A stretch of DNA of 64,000 bases from Pseudomonas sp. B21_DOA (GCA_030544685.1 CP086683.1:3658001-3722000); one strand, 5' to 3'. Positions 24,296-33,546 are shown, numbered from the stretch's first letter. The notes: generated from the letters alone by a model not told the origin. Translations and numbers: made by a program.

Positions 24296-24757
24296 ATGGC
24301 AGCCCTTCAAAACGACGTGAAGGCCTTTATCGTTCAGGCCTTGGCGTGCTTCGACACGCCTTCACAGGTTGTTGAAGCCGTCCAAAAGGAATACGGGATA
24401 TCGGTGACTCGCCAGCAGGTGGAAACACACGACCCCACGAAGACATCAGGGAAAGGCTTGGCCAAGCGCTGGGTGACGATGTTTGAAGATGCCCGGAAAC
24501 GCTTCCGCGAAGAGACCGCAGAGATCCCGATCGCCAACCGAGCGTTCCGGCTTAGGGCCATGAACCGTTTTGTCGAGCGGGCCGAGACGATGAAGAACAT
24601 CGGTCTTGCCATGCAGATCCTCGAGCAGGCGGCTAAGGAAGTCGGCGACGTCTACGTCAATCGCCACCGGAAGGATGAGCCAGACGATGAGCCGGCGATC
24701 CCAACGCGCATTCAGGTCGACGTAGTGGACGCGAGGAAGCCGAATGCCGAGCCTTAA
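24296..24757 (+). CDS. Terminase small subunit (DUF2280 type)
   Basis: A 153-residue protein: MAALQNDVKAFIVQALACFD, TPSQVVEAVQKEYGISVTRQ and QVETHDPTK form the DNA-binding helix-turn-helix of the DUF2280 family, and RFREETAEIPIANRAFRLRA continues it. It would recognise the pac/cos site and load the large subunit. Overlaps the large-subunit gene by 14 bases. Confidence 0.85.
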   Translation: MAALQNDVKAFIVQALACFDTPSQVVEAVQKEYGISVTRQQVETHDPTKTSGKGLAKRWVTMFEDARKRFREETAEIPIANRAFRLRAMNRFVERAETMKNIGLAMQILEQAAKEVGDVYVNRHRKDEPDDEPAIPTRIQVDVVDARKPNAEP

Positions 24758-26045
24758 CGTTCCGCAGTCGCAGTTCCTCCTCTTGCCCCACAAGTTTCGC
24801 GCATTCGTTGCTGGCTTCGGCTCGGGGAAGACCTGGGTCGGATGCTCGGCTTTGAGCAAGCATTTCATGGAGTGGCCGGGCGTAAATGCTGGTTACTTCG
24901 CACCGACCTACCCGCAGATTCGGGACATCTTCTATCCCACCATGGAGGAGGTGGCATACGACTGGGGGCTGAAGACCAAGATCAACCAGGCGAACCATGA
25001 GGTTCACATCTACAGCGGCCGGCAGTATCGCGGCACTGTGATTTGCCGGTCGATGGAGAAACCGCAAACCATCGTCGGCTTCAAGATCGGTCACGCGCTG
25101 GTCGACGAACTGGATGTGCTGACGTCGATCAAGGCTCAGCAGGCGTGGCGCAAGATCATTGCCCGGATGCGTTATAACCTGCCCGGGTTGAAAAACGGCG
25201 TCGACGTGACAACGACGCCGGAAGGCTTCAAGTTCGTATTCCTCCAGTTCGTGAAGCAGTTGCGCGACAAGCCAGCGCTGAAGGAAATGTATGGCCTGAT
25301 CCAAGCCAGTACTTTCGACAACGAACTGAACCTGCCTGACGACTACATCGCCTCGCTGATGGAGTCATATCCTGAGCAACTGATCCGCGCGTACCTGAAC
25401 GGCCAGTTCGTCAACCTGACGTCCGGGTCGATCTATCACGCCTACGACCGAAAGCTGAACCAGTGTTTCGACACTGTGCAGCCCGGCGAGCCGTTGTTCA
25501 TCGGCATGGACTTCAACGTCGGCAAGATGGCTGCGATCACCCACGTCAAACGTGATCAGGGGCTGCCGCGCGCCGTGGACGAGTTGATGGATGGCTACGA
25601 CACGCCGGACATGATCCGCCGGATCAAAGAAAGGTATTGGGAGCACACTGGCAACGATTACAAGAAGACCTGCGAGATCCGGATCTACCCGGACGCCTCC
25701 GGCGATTCGCGTAAGTCGGTCAATGCCAGCGTCACCGATATCGCCATGCTCAAGCAGGCAGGCTTCACGGTCATCGCGCCGGCGGCAAACCCACCTGTGA
25801 AGGATCGGATCAACGCTATGAACGCCATGTTCTGCAACGCGCAGGGCGAGCGGCGTTACCTGGTGAACCCGTTTACATGCCCGACCTACGCCGACGGCTT
25901 AGAACAGCAGATCTGGGCGCCCAACGGCGAGCCGGACAAGAGCCAAGGAAACGACCACGCCAACGACGGCGGCGGTTACTTCATTCACCGCGAGTACCCG
26001 ATCATCAAACCGGTCACCGCTATCAAAATGGGATACGCCCGATGA
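24744..26045 (+). CDS. terL: Terminase large subunit
   Basis: A 433-residue packaging motor. Walker A is AGFGSGKTW (about 25-33), Walker B is HALVDELD (about 117-124), and the C-terminal RNase-H-like nuclease shows IGMDFNVGK (about 252-260) and later IYPDASGDSRKS. It cuts concatemers and pumps DNA into the procapsid. The length is usual for a DUF2280-linked terminase. Its stop overlaps the portal ATG. Confidence 0.95.
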   Translation: MPSLNVPQSQFLLLPHKFRAFVAGFGSGKTWVGCSALSKHFMEWPGVNAGYFAPTYPQIRDIFYPTMEEVAYDWGLKTKINQANHEVHIYSGRQYRGTVICRSMEKPQTIVGFKIGHALVDELDVLTSIKAQQAWRKIIARMRYNLPGLKNGVDVTTTPEGFKFVFLQFVKQLRDKPALKEMYGLIQASTFDNELNLPDDYIASLMESYPEQLIRAYLNGQFVNLTSGSIYHAYDRKLNQCFDTVQPGEPLFIGMDFNVGKMAAITHVKRDQGLPRAVDELMDGYDTPDMIRRIKERYWEHTGNDYKKTCEIRIYPDASGDSRKSVNASVTDIAMLKQAGFTVIAPAANPPVKDRINAMNAMFCNAQGERRYLVNPFTCPTYADGLEQQIWAPNGEPDKSQGNDHANDGGGYFIHREYPIIKPVTAIKMGYAR

Positions 26046-27460
26046 GCAACGACGTCTCCTTCAAGCGGGCGGAATACGTGGCAGTGCTGGATCGTTGGGC
26101 AACCGTCCGCGACGTATGCGCGGGCCAGCACCGGGTCGTCGATCGGCTGCCGTACATCAATGCACACGACAAGTCGCCGGAGAATCAGGACCGGAATCGA
26201 GCCTATCGCGAGCGCGCTGTGTTTAAGAACGCCACTGGCCATACCAGGAATGGTTTGCTCGGTCTGGCTTTCCACAAGGACCCGACCCTGGTTGTTGCGA
26301 AGAAGCTGGAGTATTTGCAGGACAATGCCAACGGCTCCGGTGTCAGCATCTACCAGCACTCGCAAGGCACGCTGGAAAAGGTGCTTGAGGCTGGACGGCA
26401 CGGCCTGTACGTCGACTATCACCAAGACGACGGCATCGGCGGGCATGCTGTGATCCTCACCTACTGCGCCGAGGAGATCATCAACTGGCGCACTGGCATG
26501 GTGAACGGTCACAGCGTGCTGACGCTGGTGGTGCTTAAGGAGTCTCCCGAAATCCCAGATGGCTTCGGTTTCAAGACGGTCGAGCAGTACCGGGAACTGG
26601 CACTGGAAGAAGACGGGTTCGTGTGCAGGGTCTGGCGCCGCGCAGGTCCTGAGAATGGCGGGCCTCTGGCGGTGACTGAGGAATTCCGGCCTTCGGGCGC
26701 TGGCGGCCGGCTGAAGGAGATTCCATTCACCTTTGTCGGCGCACAGAACAACGACCCGAGCATTGACGAGTCGCCACTGTACGACATTGCAATGATCAAT
26801 CTGGGCCACTACCGGAACAGCGCTGACTATGAGGACAGCGTCTTCTGGTGTGGCCAAGCCCAGCCTTGGATTTCCGGCCTGGATGAGCAATGGCGCGACT
26901 GGATGGAGAACAACGGCGTCTACGTCGGTTCCCGGGCGCCCATGATGCTGCCAGTAGGAGGTGCCTTCGGTTATGCCCAGCCACTGCCGAACACGCTGGT
27001 GAAGGAGGCCATGGCTGACAAGAATCAGATGATGATCGAGCTGGGCGCACGCATGGTCGTGGCTTCTCTCTCGTCAAAGACGGCGACCGAAGCACGTGGT
27101 GATCAGTCTGCATCGACGTCGGTGCTCGCCGGCTGCGTGGCCAACGTCAGCGAGGCCTATACCCGGGCGATCATGTGGTGCTGCACTTACATGGGCGTCG
27201 ACGATGCAAAGGTTGCCTACCAGATCAATCAGGAATTCGTGGAGCTGACGGCAGATCCGCAAATGATCACCGCGCTGGTTGGACTCTGGCAAAACGGTGG
27301 ATTCGCCAAAGCGGATCTTCGGGCATACCTGCGCAAGTTGGGCTTGATTGCGCCTGAGCGTACGGACCACCAGATCGATGGCGAGCTTGCAGAGCAGGGC
27401 GACGGCTTGGGCCTGGACGATGAGGACAAAGTAGATGGCGGCAAACCAAGCAATCCTTGA
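26042..27460 (+). CDS. Portal protein (DUF4055 family)
   Basis: A 472-residue protein. KNATGHTRNGLLGLAFHKDP near residue 60 and SIYQHSQGTLEKVLEAGRHG near 105 are portal-like, and SSKTATEARGDQSASTSVLA is near residue 345. DUF4055 proteins form the dodecameric portal through which DNA enters the head. It follows TerL with a 4-base overlap and precedes the head-morphogenesis gene with a 26-base overlap. Confidence 0.9.
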   Translation: MSNDVSFKRAEYVAVLDRWATVRDVCAGQHRVVDRLPYINAHDKSPENQDRNRAYRERAVFKNATGHTRNGLLGLAFHKDPTLVVAKKLEYLQDNANGSGVSIYQHSQGTLEKVLEAGRHGLYVDYHQDDGIGGHAVILTYCAEEIINWRTGMVNGHSVLTLVVLKESPEIPDGFGFKTVEQYRELALEEDGFVCRVWRRAGPENGGPLAVTEEFRPSGAGGRLKEIPFTFVGAQNNDPSIDESPLYDIAMINLGHYRNSADYEDSVFWCGQAQPWISGLDEQWRDWMENNGVYVGSRAPMMLPVGGAFGYAQPLPNTLVKEAMADKNQMMIELGARMVVASLSSKTATEARGDQSASTSVLAGCVANVSEAYTRAIMWCCTYMGVDDAKVAYQINQEFVELTADPQMITALVGLWQNGGFAKADLRAYLRKLGLIAPERTDHQIDGELAEQGDGLGLDDEDKVDGGKPSNP

Positions 27461-28520
27461 CGCTACGATTCGGCACGCTGTCTTCCTCGAAAAACTGAAG
27501 GTTGGGGAGGTCGGCAAGTTCGCCCCCTTCCTGAAGGAGATCGACCGCTCTATTCGCGACAGGCTCACCCAGTCGGACTTGACCGAGTACAACGTGAAGC
27601 GGTTGGAGGCGCTGCTGAAGGAGGTCGACAGTCTCCTGCTGGGCGTCTTCGACCGCTACAGCGGGCAGCTAAACCTCGACCTAATCGACATCGCCAATTA
27701 CGAGGCTGAGTTTGAAGCGTCGAGCCTGGTCCGGTCAGCGCCGGTTGGTGTCTCGTTGGATGTTGTGGCGCCGACGGCAGCAGCTATTCGCACCGCGGTG
27801 CTGACCAACCCGCTCAGTGTGCGCGGCACCGGTGGCGGCAAGCTGCTGAAGTCGTTTATCAAGGGCTGGACCAGTGCTGAGCGAGAGCGCGTCACCGGCG
27901 CGATCCGGCAGGGCTTCTTTGAAGGACAAACGAACTTCCAGATCATCCGCAACATCCGCGGTACGAAGTCCGCCGGCTACAAGGACGGGATTCTCGCCAC
28001 CACCAACCGGAATGCCAGCACGGTCGTGCACACCGCGATACAGCATGTGTCGTCTCAGGCGCGCATGGAGGTGGCCAATGCCAACATTGACATCGTGTCT
28101 GAAGTCGAAATGGTCGCCACGCTGGACAGCAAGACCAGCCAGCAGTGCCGGTCGATGGACAAGCGACGGTTTCCGGTCGATTCAGGGCCGAGGCCCCCGT
28201 TTCACCCGAATTGCCGTACGACTTTTGTCCTGCTGACAAAGCTTAGCGAAATGTTCGCCAAAGGCGCTACCCGGGCTTCGGTGGGCGCAGATGGAGCAGG
28301 GCAGGTCAGTGCGAGCCTCGACTATTACCACTGGCTTCAACAACAGCCTGCGTCGTTCCAAGATGTGGCAATCGGGCCGGTGCGGGCAAAGCTGTTTCGC
28401 GAGGGCGGTTTGAGCGTCGAGCGCTTCGCAGAACTGCAGCTTGATCGAAACTTCGCTCCGCTGACCTTGGCCCAAATGAAAGGGCTTGAGCCTCTGGCAT
28501 TCGAGCGTGCGGGAATCTGA
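27435..28520 (+). CDS. Head morphogenesis protein (SPP1 gp7 / Mu F type)
   Basis: A 361-residue minor head protein. The N-terminal half is helical (LKEIDRSIRDRLTQSDLTEY). The conserved SPP1 gp7-type domain is visible at about 190-270: TVVHTAIQHVSSQARMEVAN, then TLDSKTSQQCRSMDKRRFPV and PPFHPNCRTT. These proteins sit in the procapsid and help DNA ejection. Overlaps the portal gene. Confidence 0.9.
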   Translation: MAANQAILDATIRHAVFLEKLKVGEVGKFAPFLKEIDRSIRDRLTQSDLTEYNVKRLEALLKEVDSLLLGVFDRYSGQLNLDLIDIANYEAEFEASSLVRSAPVGVSLDVVAPTAAAIRTAVLTNPLSVRGTGGGKLLKSFIKGWTSAERERVTGAIRQGFFEGQTNFQIIRNIRGTKSAGYKDGILATTNRNASTVVHTAIQHVSSQARMEVANANIDIVSEVEMVATLDSKTSQQCRSMDKRRFPVDSGPRPPFHPNCRTTFVLLTKLSEMFAKGATRASVGADGAGQVSASLDYYHWLQQQPASFQDVAIGPVRAKLFREGGLSVERFAELQLDRNFAPLTLAQMKGLEPLAFERAGI

Positions 28521-28552
28521 TATAGGATTGCGGCTCATATCAAGGAGCCGTT

Positions 28553-29017
28553 ATGGATCAGTTCATTCAAAGGAAAATCGAAGAAGCCTTGAAGGGGCTT
28601 TTCACCGCCGTATCAATGCTGCAGGAAGCCTATCCTGGCAAACCTTTCACTCCGGATGGTCGACTTGTCGGCGACATCGGCGAAGTGGTCGCGAGCTTGG
28701 CTTATGACCTGACGCTGAATGAAGGCCTGACCAAGCACCATGACGCCGTCACGCGCGATGGGCGGAATGTGCAAATCAAAACCACCTTCGGCACCAGCCT
28801 CACTTTTCCGGTGCACCATGTGCCTGATTATTACCTCGGCATTCGAATGAATCGGGATGGAACGTTTGAGGAGATCTACAACGGCCCGGGGCGTTTCATC
28901 CAGGCGGCGCTCTCGGGACGGAAGGCCACGAAGACAGGTCTTCATGGTGCGCTAATGCCAATGCTCAAGCGAATAAACCAGACGGTTCTCGAAGAAGATC
29001 GAATACCCAAACGCTAA
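28553..29017 (+). CDS. PD-(D/E)XK-like hypothetical protein (DUF6998 type), head-region cargo
   Basis: A 154-residue protein. GRLVGDIGEVVASLAYDLTL (Glu on a helix) and HHDAVTRDGRNVQIKTTFG (Asp, then Gln-x-Lys) place the charged residues of a PD-(D/E)XK nuclease-like core in order, similar to DUF6998 proteins. It sits between the head-morphogenesis and scaffold genes and has its own terminator just after it, so it is an insertion rather than a structural gene. Nuclease activity is predicted only from residue pattern. A defence or anti-competitor role is possible. Confidence 0.65.
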   Translation: MDQFIQRKIEEALKGLFTAVSMLQEAYPGKPFTPDGRLVGDIGEVVASLAYDLTLNEGLTKHHDAVTRDGRNVQIKTTFGTSLTFPVHHVPDYYLGIRMNRDGTFEEIYNGPGRFIQAALSGRKATKTGLHGALMPMLKRINQTVLEEDRIPKR

Positions 29018-29025
29018 TTCACATC

Positions 29026-29052
29026 AAACCCGGCCAATCGCCGGGTTTTTTT
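29026..29052 (+). terminator. Rho-independent terminator after the head-region cargo gene
   Basis: AAACCCGGCgaatcGCCGGGTTT-type stem (AAACCCGGCcaatcGCCGGGTTT) followed by TTTT. Confidence 0.85.
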
Positions 29053-29095
29053 ATGCCTGCAAAGCGGGCAACACATACCCAAGGGGTGCATCCAC

Positions 29096-29824
29096 GTGGC
29101 AGAAGAAAACGAAATCGACCTGGACAATCCGGCAATCAAGGCCGCTATCGCGACTGCCGTTGAAGCATCCGTTTCAGGGTTGAAATCCAAGAATACCGAG
29201 TTGTTGGGCAAGCTGAAGGACACCACAGGCAAGCTCACCCAGTTCGAAACTCAGTTTGAGGGCATCGACATCGACGCCGTCAAAGGCTTGCTCAGCCGGG
29301 CCGGCCAGGACGAAGAAACCAAGCTGCTGACCGAGGGTAAGGTGGACGAGGTGTTCAATCGTCGCACCGAGCGTTTGCGTGGCGACTACGACAAGCAGTT
29401 GAAGACTGTCACCGCGCGGGCCGAAAAGGCCGAGGCATTCGCCGCCAAGTTCCAGGGCAAAGTCCTGGGCGATTCGGTACGCGGCGCAGCACTGAAAGCC
29501 GGCGCACTGCCGGAAGCAACCGACGACATCATCCTGCGCGCCAAAGGCGTGTTCTCGCTGAATGAAGAGGGCGAAGCGGTCGCCATTGATGAATCCGGCC
29601 AGGTCATCCTCGGCAAAGACGGCAAGACCCCTCTGACACCGCTCGAATGGGCGGAATCTCTGCGCGAAAGCGCACCTCATCTGTGGCCAAGGGCCTCAGG
29701 AACACAAGCCCCGGGCGGGGGTGGCGGCCAGGCTGCATTCAAGCGCTCCGAAATGACTGCCGAGCAAAAGCGCGACTACCAGCGCAAGCACGGCCAAACC
29801 GCATATCTGCAACTGCCCAAGTAA
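29096..29824 (+). CDS. Scaffold protein
   Basis: A 242-residue, acidic, mostly helical protein starting with GTG (VAEENEIDLDNPAIKAAIAT). It has the coiled-coil segment SGLKSKNTELLGKLKDTTGK common in phage scaffolds and GDYDKQLKTVTARAEKAEAF. The C-terminus has a Gly-rich stretch and a basic tail (EQKRDYQRKHGQTAYL) likely to touch the coat. Lies just before the major capsid gene, as expected. Confidence 0.85.
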   Translation: MAEENEIDLDNPAIKAAIATAVEASVSGLKSKNTELLGKLKDTTGKLTQFETQFEGIDIDAVKGLLSRAGQDEETKLLTEGKVDEVFNRRTERLRGDYDKQLKTVTARAEKAEAFAAKFQGKVLGDSVRGAALKAGALPEATDDIILRAKGVFSLNEEGEAVAIDESGQVILGKDGKTPLTPLEWAESLRESAPHLWPRASGTQAPGGGGGQAAFKRSEMTAEQKRDYQRKHGQTAYLQLPK

Positions 29825-29836
29825 GGGGATATACCC

Positions 29837-30799
29837 ATGGCAACGACTGTTAACAGCGATCTGATCATCTACAACGATGAGGCACAGACCGCATACCTGG
29901 AGCGTATTCAGGACAACTTGGACGTGTTCAACGCATCGTCCAACGGTGCGATCGTTCTCGATAACGAGCTGATCCAAGGCGATTTCCGCAAGCGCGCTTT
30001 CTACAAGCTTGGCGGCGGCTTGGAGCACCGTGATGTGAATTCCGAAGCCAAGGTCAACGCCAAGAAAATCGGCGCTGGCGAGGCAGTGGGCGTGAAGGCG
30101 CCGTGGAAGTACGGGCCCTACCAGACCACCGAAGAAGCATTCAAGCGTCGCGGTCGTCCGGTAGAAGAGTTCTCCCAGATCATCGGCGCCGATGTGGCAG
30201 ACGCGACGATCGAAGGCTTCATTGAATACGCCACCGGCGCGCTGAAGGCGGCCATTGGTTCCAACGCCGGCATGGTGGTAACGGCCAACATCGAAACCGA
30301 CGGCAAGAAGACCCTGACCCGCGGCATGCGCAAGTTCGGCGACAAGTTCGGTCGCATTGCGCTGTGGGTCATGCACTCGTCCGCCTACTTCGACATCGTC
30401 GACGAAGCGATCGCGAACAAGGTTTACGAAGAGGCCGGCGTCGTAATCTACGGTGGCCTGCCCGGCACCCTGGGCAAGCCGGTGCTTGTGACCGACAAGG
30501 CACCGGTGGATGCAATCTTCGGCTTGCTGCCCAATGCCGTCGTTATCACCGAGTCCCAGGCTCCTGGCTTCCGCTCGTACGAAGTGAACGACGAAGAGAA
30601 CTTGGCGATTGGCTACCGCGCCGAGGGCACCGTGAACATTGACGTTCTGGGCTACAGCTGGAAGGAGTCTACCGGCGGTTCCAACCCAACACTGGCCGCT
30701 GTCGGCTCTGCTGCGAACTGGGTCAAGCACTCGGACAGCAACAAGGTCACCGCCGGCGTGATGATCAGTCTCACCACCACCCCACCAGAAGCCGGCTGA
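29837..30799 (+). CDS. Major capsid protein
   Basis: A 320-residue coat protein: MATTVNSDLIIYNDEAQTAY, FNASSNGAIVLDNELIQGDF and later ALWVMHSSAYFDIVDEAIAN, then GLPGTLGKPVLVTDKAPVD and the final YSWKESTGGSNPTLAAVGSA. The pattern belongs to the coat family found with DUF4055 portals (HK97-like fold inferred). No N-terminal delta domain is seen, in line with a separate scaffold gene. Confidence 0.9.
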   Translation: MATTVNSDLIIYNDEAQTAYLERIQDNLDVFNASSNGAIVLDNELIQGDFRKRAFYKLGGGLEHRDVNSEAKVNAKKIGAGEAVGVKAPWKYGPYQTTEEAFKRRGRPVEEFSQIIGADVADATIEGFIEYATGALKAAIGSNAGMVVTANIETDGKKTLTRGMRKFGDKFGRIALWVMHSSAYFDIVDEAIANKVYEEAGVVIYGGLPGTLGKPVLVTDKAPVDAIFGLLPNAVVITESQAPGFRSYEVNDEENLAIGYRAEGTVNIDVLGYSWKESTGGSNPTLAAVGSAANWVKHSDSNKVTAGVMISLTTTPPEAG

Positions 30800-30844
30800 T
30801 ACCGGGCTCATTTGCGGCCAGCAATGGCCGCCACGGAGAGAATC

Positions 30845-31294
30845 ATGGAACTAGTTTACAGCAATCAGTTGGGCGACTTCGACCCGAATAAGCGCTACCG
30901 CAATCCTGAACTGTTCCGCTCGGTGGAGCGCGGCGTGACCAAGGTCGTCATCGTAGGCGATTACCCCGAGATCAAAGCGGCGTATGACGCTGCTGAGATC
31001 GAGGTGGAAGTGCAAACCCGCAAAACTCCGGTTACGTCCGCTGCTGGTAAGGAAAAGGCCGCAAAGGGCAAGGTGGCTGCAGGCAAGGACAAGACCGGAA
31101 AAAACGTGCTGACCAGTGGCACCAACGGCACCCTCAAAGACGGCACGAAGGATGAGCCGGTCTACATTCCGAAGCTGGAATCTAATGATCAGTGGATCAT
31201 CATCACCCGCGACGGTGTACGCTTCGGCGAGTTCGTCGGCACCGCCGATGAGGCAAAAGCCGAGGCTGACCGCCTGAACGAAATCAAGGAGTAA
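30845..31294 (+). CDS. Head-region protein with Lys/Ala-rich linker
   Basis: Starts MELVYSNQLGDFDPNKRYRN after GGAGAGA. Residues ~60-100 form a low-complexity Lys/Gly/Ala segment (GKEKAAKGKVAAGKDKTGKN) which joins two small folded parts. The C-terminal part reads QWIIITRDGVRFGEFVGTAD. Located after the major capsid gene, so probably a head accessory or decoration protein. No family was recognised. Confidence 0.65.
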   Translation: MELVYSNQLGDFDPNKRYRNPELFRSVERGVTKVVIVGDYPEIKAAYDAAEIEVEVQTRKTPVTSAAGKEKAAKGKVAAGKDKTGKNVLTSGTNGTLKDGTKDEPVYIPKLESNDQWIIITRDGVRFGEFVGTADEAKAEADRLNEIKE

Positions 31295-31297
31295 ACA

Positions 31298-31798
31298 ATG
31301 CTCATCATCGAGGACGGCACCGGCAAGCCCGACGCCGAAAGCTACGCTAGCGCCGAGGATCTGGCTCTGTACGCCGTGAAATTCGGTACGGTCATTCCCG
31401 CAGGTGTTCCGGACCAGGAAGCGCTGCTGCGCCGGGCCGCCTTGGTGATGGATGGCATGAGCTGGAAAGGCCGCAAGACCAGCAGCGATCAGGCTTTATC
31501 CTGGCCGCGCCGGGGAGTGCTGCTGGATCAGGAGATCAAGCCGGATAACTACCTGCCTGCGCGGATTCAGTATGGCCAGATGGCGCTGGCAGCGGAGATT
31601 CACACCGACGACGTTGACCCGATCGAGAAGCGCAAAGGCGCGATTACAAGGGAACGCGTGGAAGGCGCAGTTGATCGCGAATACGCGGCAATCCCGAACA
31701 CCAGTAGCCGACTGTTACCGGCGGCGCCGGACCGCCCGAGCGCCACGCAGTTTGCTGACTACCTGCAGAAACGTGGCTTGTTTGCTGTCAGAGTTTGA
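31298..31798 (+). CDS. Head-tail connector (DnaT-like family) protein
   Basis: A 166-residue protein: MLIIEDGTGKPDAESYASAE, DLALYAVKFGT, then LLRRAALVMDGMSWKGRKTS and ALSWPRRGVLLDQEIKPDNY match the family listed as putative DnaT-like ssDNA-binding proteins, whose members in this position are head-tail adaptors. It would seal the portal after packaging. Ends directly beside a convergent small gene. Confidence 0.8.
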   Translation: MLIIEDGTGKPDAESYASAEDLALYAVKFGTVIPAGVPDQEALLRRAALVMDGMSWKGRKTSSDQALSWPRRGVLLDQEIKPDNYLPARIQYGQMALAAEIHTDDVDPIEKRKGAITRERVEGAVDREYAAIPNTSSRLLPAAPDRPSATQFADYLQKRGLFAVRV

Positions 31799-32100
31799 TC
31801 AGCCGTTGGATAATTCGTAGGTGTCCAAAAACGGATACCCATCTCTGATGGCTTGATCCCCGTCTTTGATAATCCTCGCAGCCCTTTCCAATTTGTCGAA
31901 AGAGACCGGCTGATCTAGAGGAAGTCTTGCTCTGTCATTTCCTTGGATGGTTTGGTGTCGAACCCTGCTTTCTCAAAAGCATTTTGGTAGGCCCTTCTCG
32001 CCTTGAACTTTTCATCAAGGCTCTCTCCTGTGCCGCGAGTACTCTCATGAATCTCTCGCGAAGTTCGGCTCAGGTCGCTACTGATTTTTCCGTAATTCAT
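31799..32100 (-). pseudogene. Small convergent cargo gene, one frameshift
   Basis: MNYGKISSDLSRTSREIHES starts at 32100. It runs to SKEMTEQDF and breaks at GG 31920-31921; with one base restored it continues LDQPVSFDKLERAARIIKDG to YELSNG and a TGA at 31799, about 100 residues. It is AT-richer than its neighbours and lies on the opposite strand between two connector genes, hence a cargo gene. Function unknown. Confidence 0.6.
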
Positions 32101-32123
32101 ATTTCCTCCTTGGATAATCGCGC

Positions 32124-32492
32124 ATGGCATTTTACGGCGAAATGGCGGTGATGGCTCTGGAGATGATCGCAGAGTTTGGCCAGCCTGTGACCATCAGCAA
32201 GGCGGCTCCGGGCGAATACGACCCGGAGACCGGAGGCGAGTCGCCGGGCGCGCCCATCGAGCAGATCGCTCAGGGCATCCTGCTCGATTTCACGGGTCAG
32301 GAGTTCCAGAACAACAGCCTCATCAAACAGGGCGACAAGAAGCTCAAGATCGCCGCGCAGGGGCTGGAATGGGTTCCGGATCTGCTAGACAAGGTGATCA
32401 TTCAAGGGCGCACCTGGTCAATTGTGCCGCCGTTGAAAGAGGTGAATCCCGCCGGGACGCCAATCCTGTACGAATTGCAGGTGCGGTCGTGA
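32124..32492 (+). CDS. Head-closure / neck protein
   Basis: A 122-residue beta-rich protein (MAFYGEMAVMALEMIAEFGQ; IEQIAQGILLDFTGQEFQNN; GRTWSIVPPLKEVNPAGTPI). The size, pattern and place between the connector and the HK97 gp10-type gene fit a head-closure protein. The stop overlaps the next GTG start. Confidence 0.75.
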   Translation: MAFYGEMAVMALEMIAEFGQPVTISKAAPGEYDPETGGESPGAPIEQIAQGILLDFTGQEFQNNSLIKQGDKKLKIAAQGLEWVPDLLDKVIIQGRTWSIVPPLKEVNPAGTPILYELQVRS

Positions 32493-33085
32493 GTCGCTCA
32501 GGTGCCGGACAGCCCGGCAGCTTCGCCCTGAGCCTGGCCGAGTTCGCCGCTCAGACCGGCGAAGCCATCGACGCCAGTGTGCGCGAGATAATCATCGAGG
32601 TCGGTAGCAGCCTGATCCGCATGTCTCCCGTGGGCAACCCGGAGATCTGGGCGCAGAACGCAGTTGCCTCCGAGTACAACAAGGCTGTCGACGAACACAA
32701 CACTGCGCTGCGCAGCGACCCATCGAACCTGACCAAGGGTGGCAGGCTCGAGAAAGGTCGCAAGCTCAACGACGGCATGGACGTCAAGGCGCCAGAAGGA
32801 TACGTCGGCGGCCGGTTCCGTGCGAACTGGCACATCTCTCTCGGCGTGGTCGAAAGCGTCACTTTCGACGAGGTAGACCCGAGCGGTGCTGAAACCACGG
32901 CGGCGTTGGTCGCGGCAATGAGCGACTTCACCGCCGGGCAGATCGCCTACATCATTAACAACTTGCCCTATGCGATTCCGCTGGAGTTTGGCCATTCGAC
33001 CCAGGCCCCCGGCGGCATGGTTCGGGTAACCGTGGCTCGCTTCCAGCAAATCGTGTTGGAGGCCATCAGGAACAACCAGGTATGA
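32489..33085 (+). CDS. HK97 gp10-type tail completion protein
   Basis: A 198-residue protein starting with GTG (VSRSGAGQPGSFALSLAEFA). GSSLIRMSPVGNPEIW, a GGRFRANWHISLG block and NNLPYAIPLEFGHSTQAPGG followed by MVRVTVARFQQIV match HK97 gp10/Mu gpG-type neck proteins. It joins head and tail. Overlaps both neighbours. Confidence 0.85.
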   Translation: MSRSGAGQPGSFALSLAEFAAQTGEAIDASVREIIIEVGSSLIRMSPVGNPEIWAQNAVASEYNKAVDEHNTALRSDPSNLTKGGRLEKGRKLNDGMDVKAPEGYVGGRFRANWHISLGVVESVTFDEVDPSGAETTAALVAAMSDFTAGQIAYIINNLPYAIPLEFGHSTQAPGGMVRVTVARFQQIVLEAIRNNQV

Positions 33086-33501
33086 GTCATGCAATCATCG
33101 CCTCGATCTACGAGGCAAAGCTGATCGCCTGGAACGCTGCCAGGTCGGAAAAGCTCAAGATCGTTTTTGAGAACATGGCGTATACGCCCGCAGCGGGCGA
33201 GACTTACCTGCGGGCGTTCACCATTCCGGGCGACACGGCCAGCAACACGCTCGGCGGAGACCACCGACTCTATACCGGTGTATTTCAGGTCAGCATTGTT
33301 TGCCCGGCAGGCACAGGTAAAGCAAAAACCAACCCCATTGCCGCCGAGATCATCTCGTTATTTCCGCTTTATGTGCGCGATGTAAAAAATGGTTTCGTAG
33401 TTACGCCCATGACGCCTGTAGATGTCGGCCCAGGCATCACAGGCGATTCAACCTACACGGTCCCGCTGTCGTTCTCATACCGATCCGACACCACGCCATA
33501 A
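33082..33501 (+). CDS. Tail terminator (DUF4128)
   Basis: A 139-residue protein: MSHAIIASIYEAKLIAWNAA, FTIPGDTASNTLGGDHRLYT, GVFQVSIVCPAGTGKAKTNP, AAEIISLFPLY. The pattern is that of DUF4128 tail-terminator proteins which cap the tail tube. Start overlaps the upstream stop. Confidence 0.85.
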   Translation: MSHAIIASIYEAKLIAWNAARSEKLKIVFENMAYTPAAGETYLRAFTIPGDTASNTLGGDHRLYTGVFQVSIVCPAGTGKAKTNPIAAEIISLFPLYVRDVKNGFVVTPMTPVDVGPGITGDSTYTVPLSFSYRSDTTP

Positions 33502-33523
33502 CCCGCCCGTTGGGCAAATCCTG

Positions 33524-33546
33524 AACCCGCCTCTGAGCGGGTTTTG
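33524..33546 (+). terminator. Terminator between connector and tail genes
   Basis: AACCCGCctctgaGCGGGTT followed by TTG; a weak T-run, so it may only attenuate transcription. Confidence 0.6.

Noticed and set aside
29696..30811. 371-aa minus-strand frame opposite the major capsid gene
   Set aside because: A shadow of the capsid gene; no ribosome site or family features.
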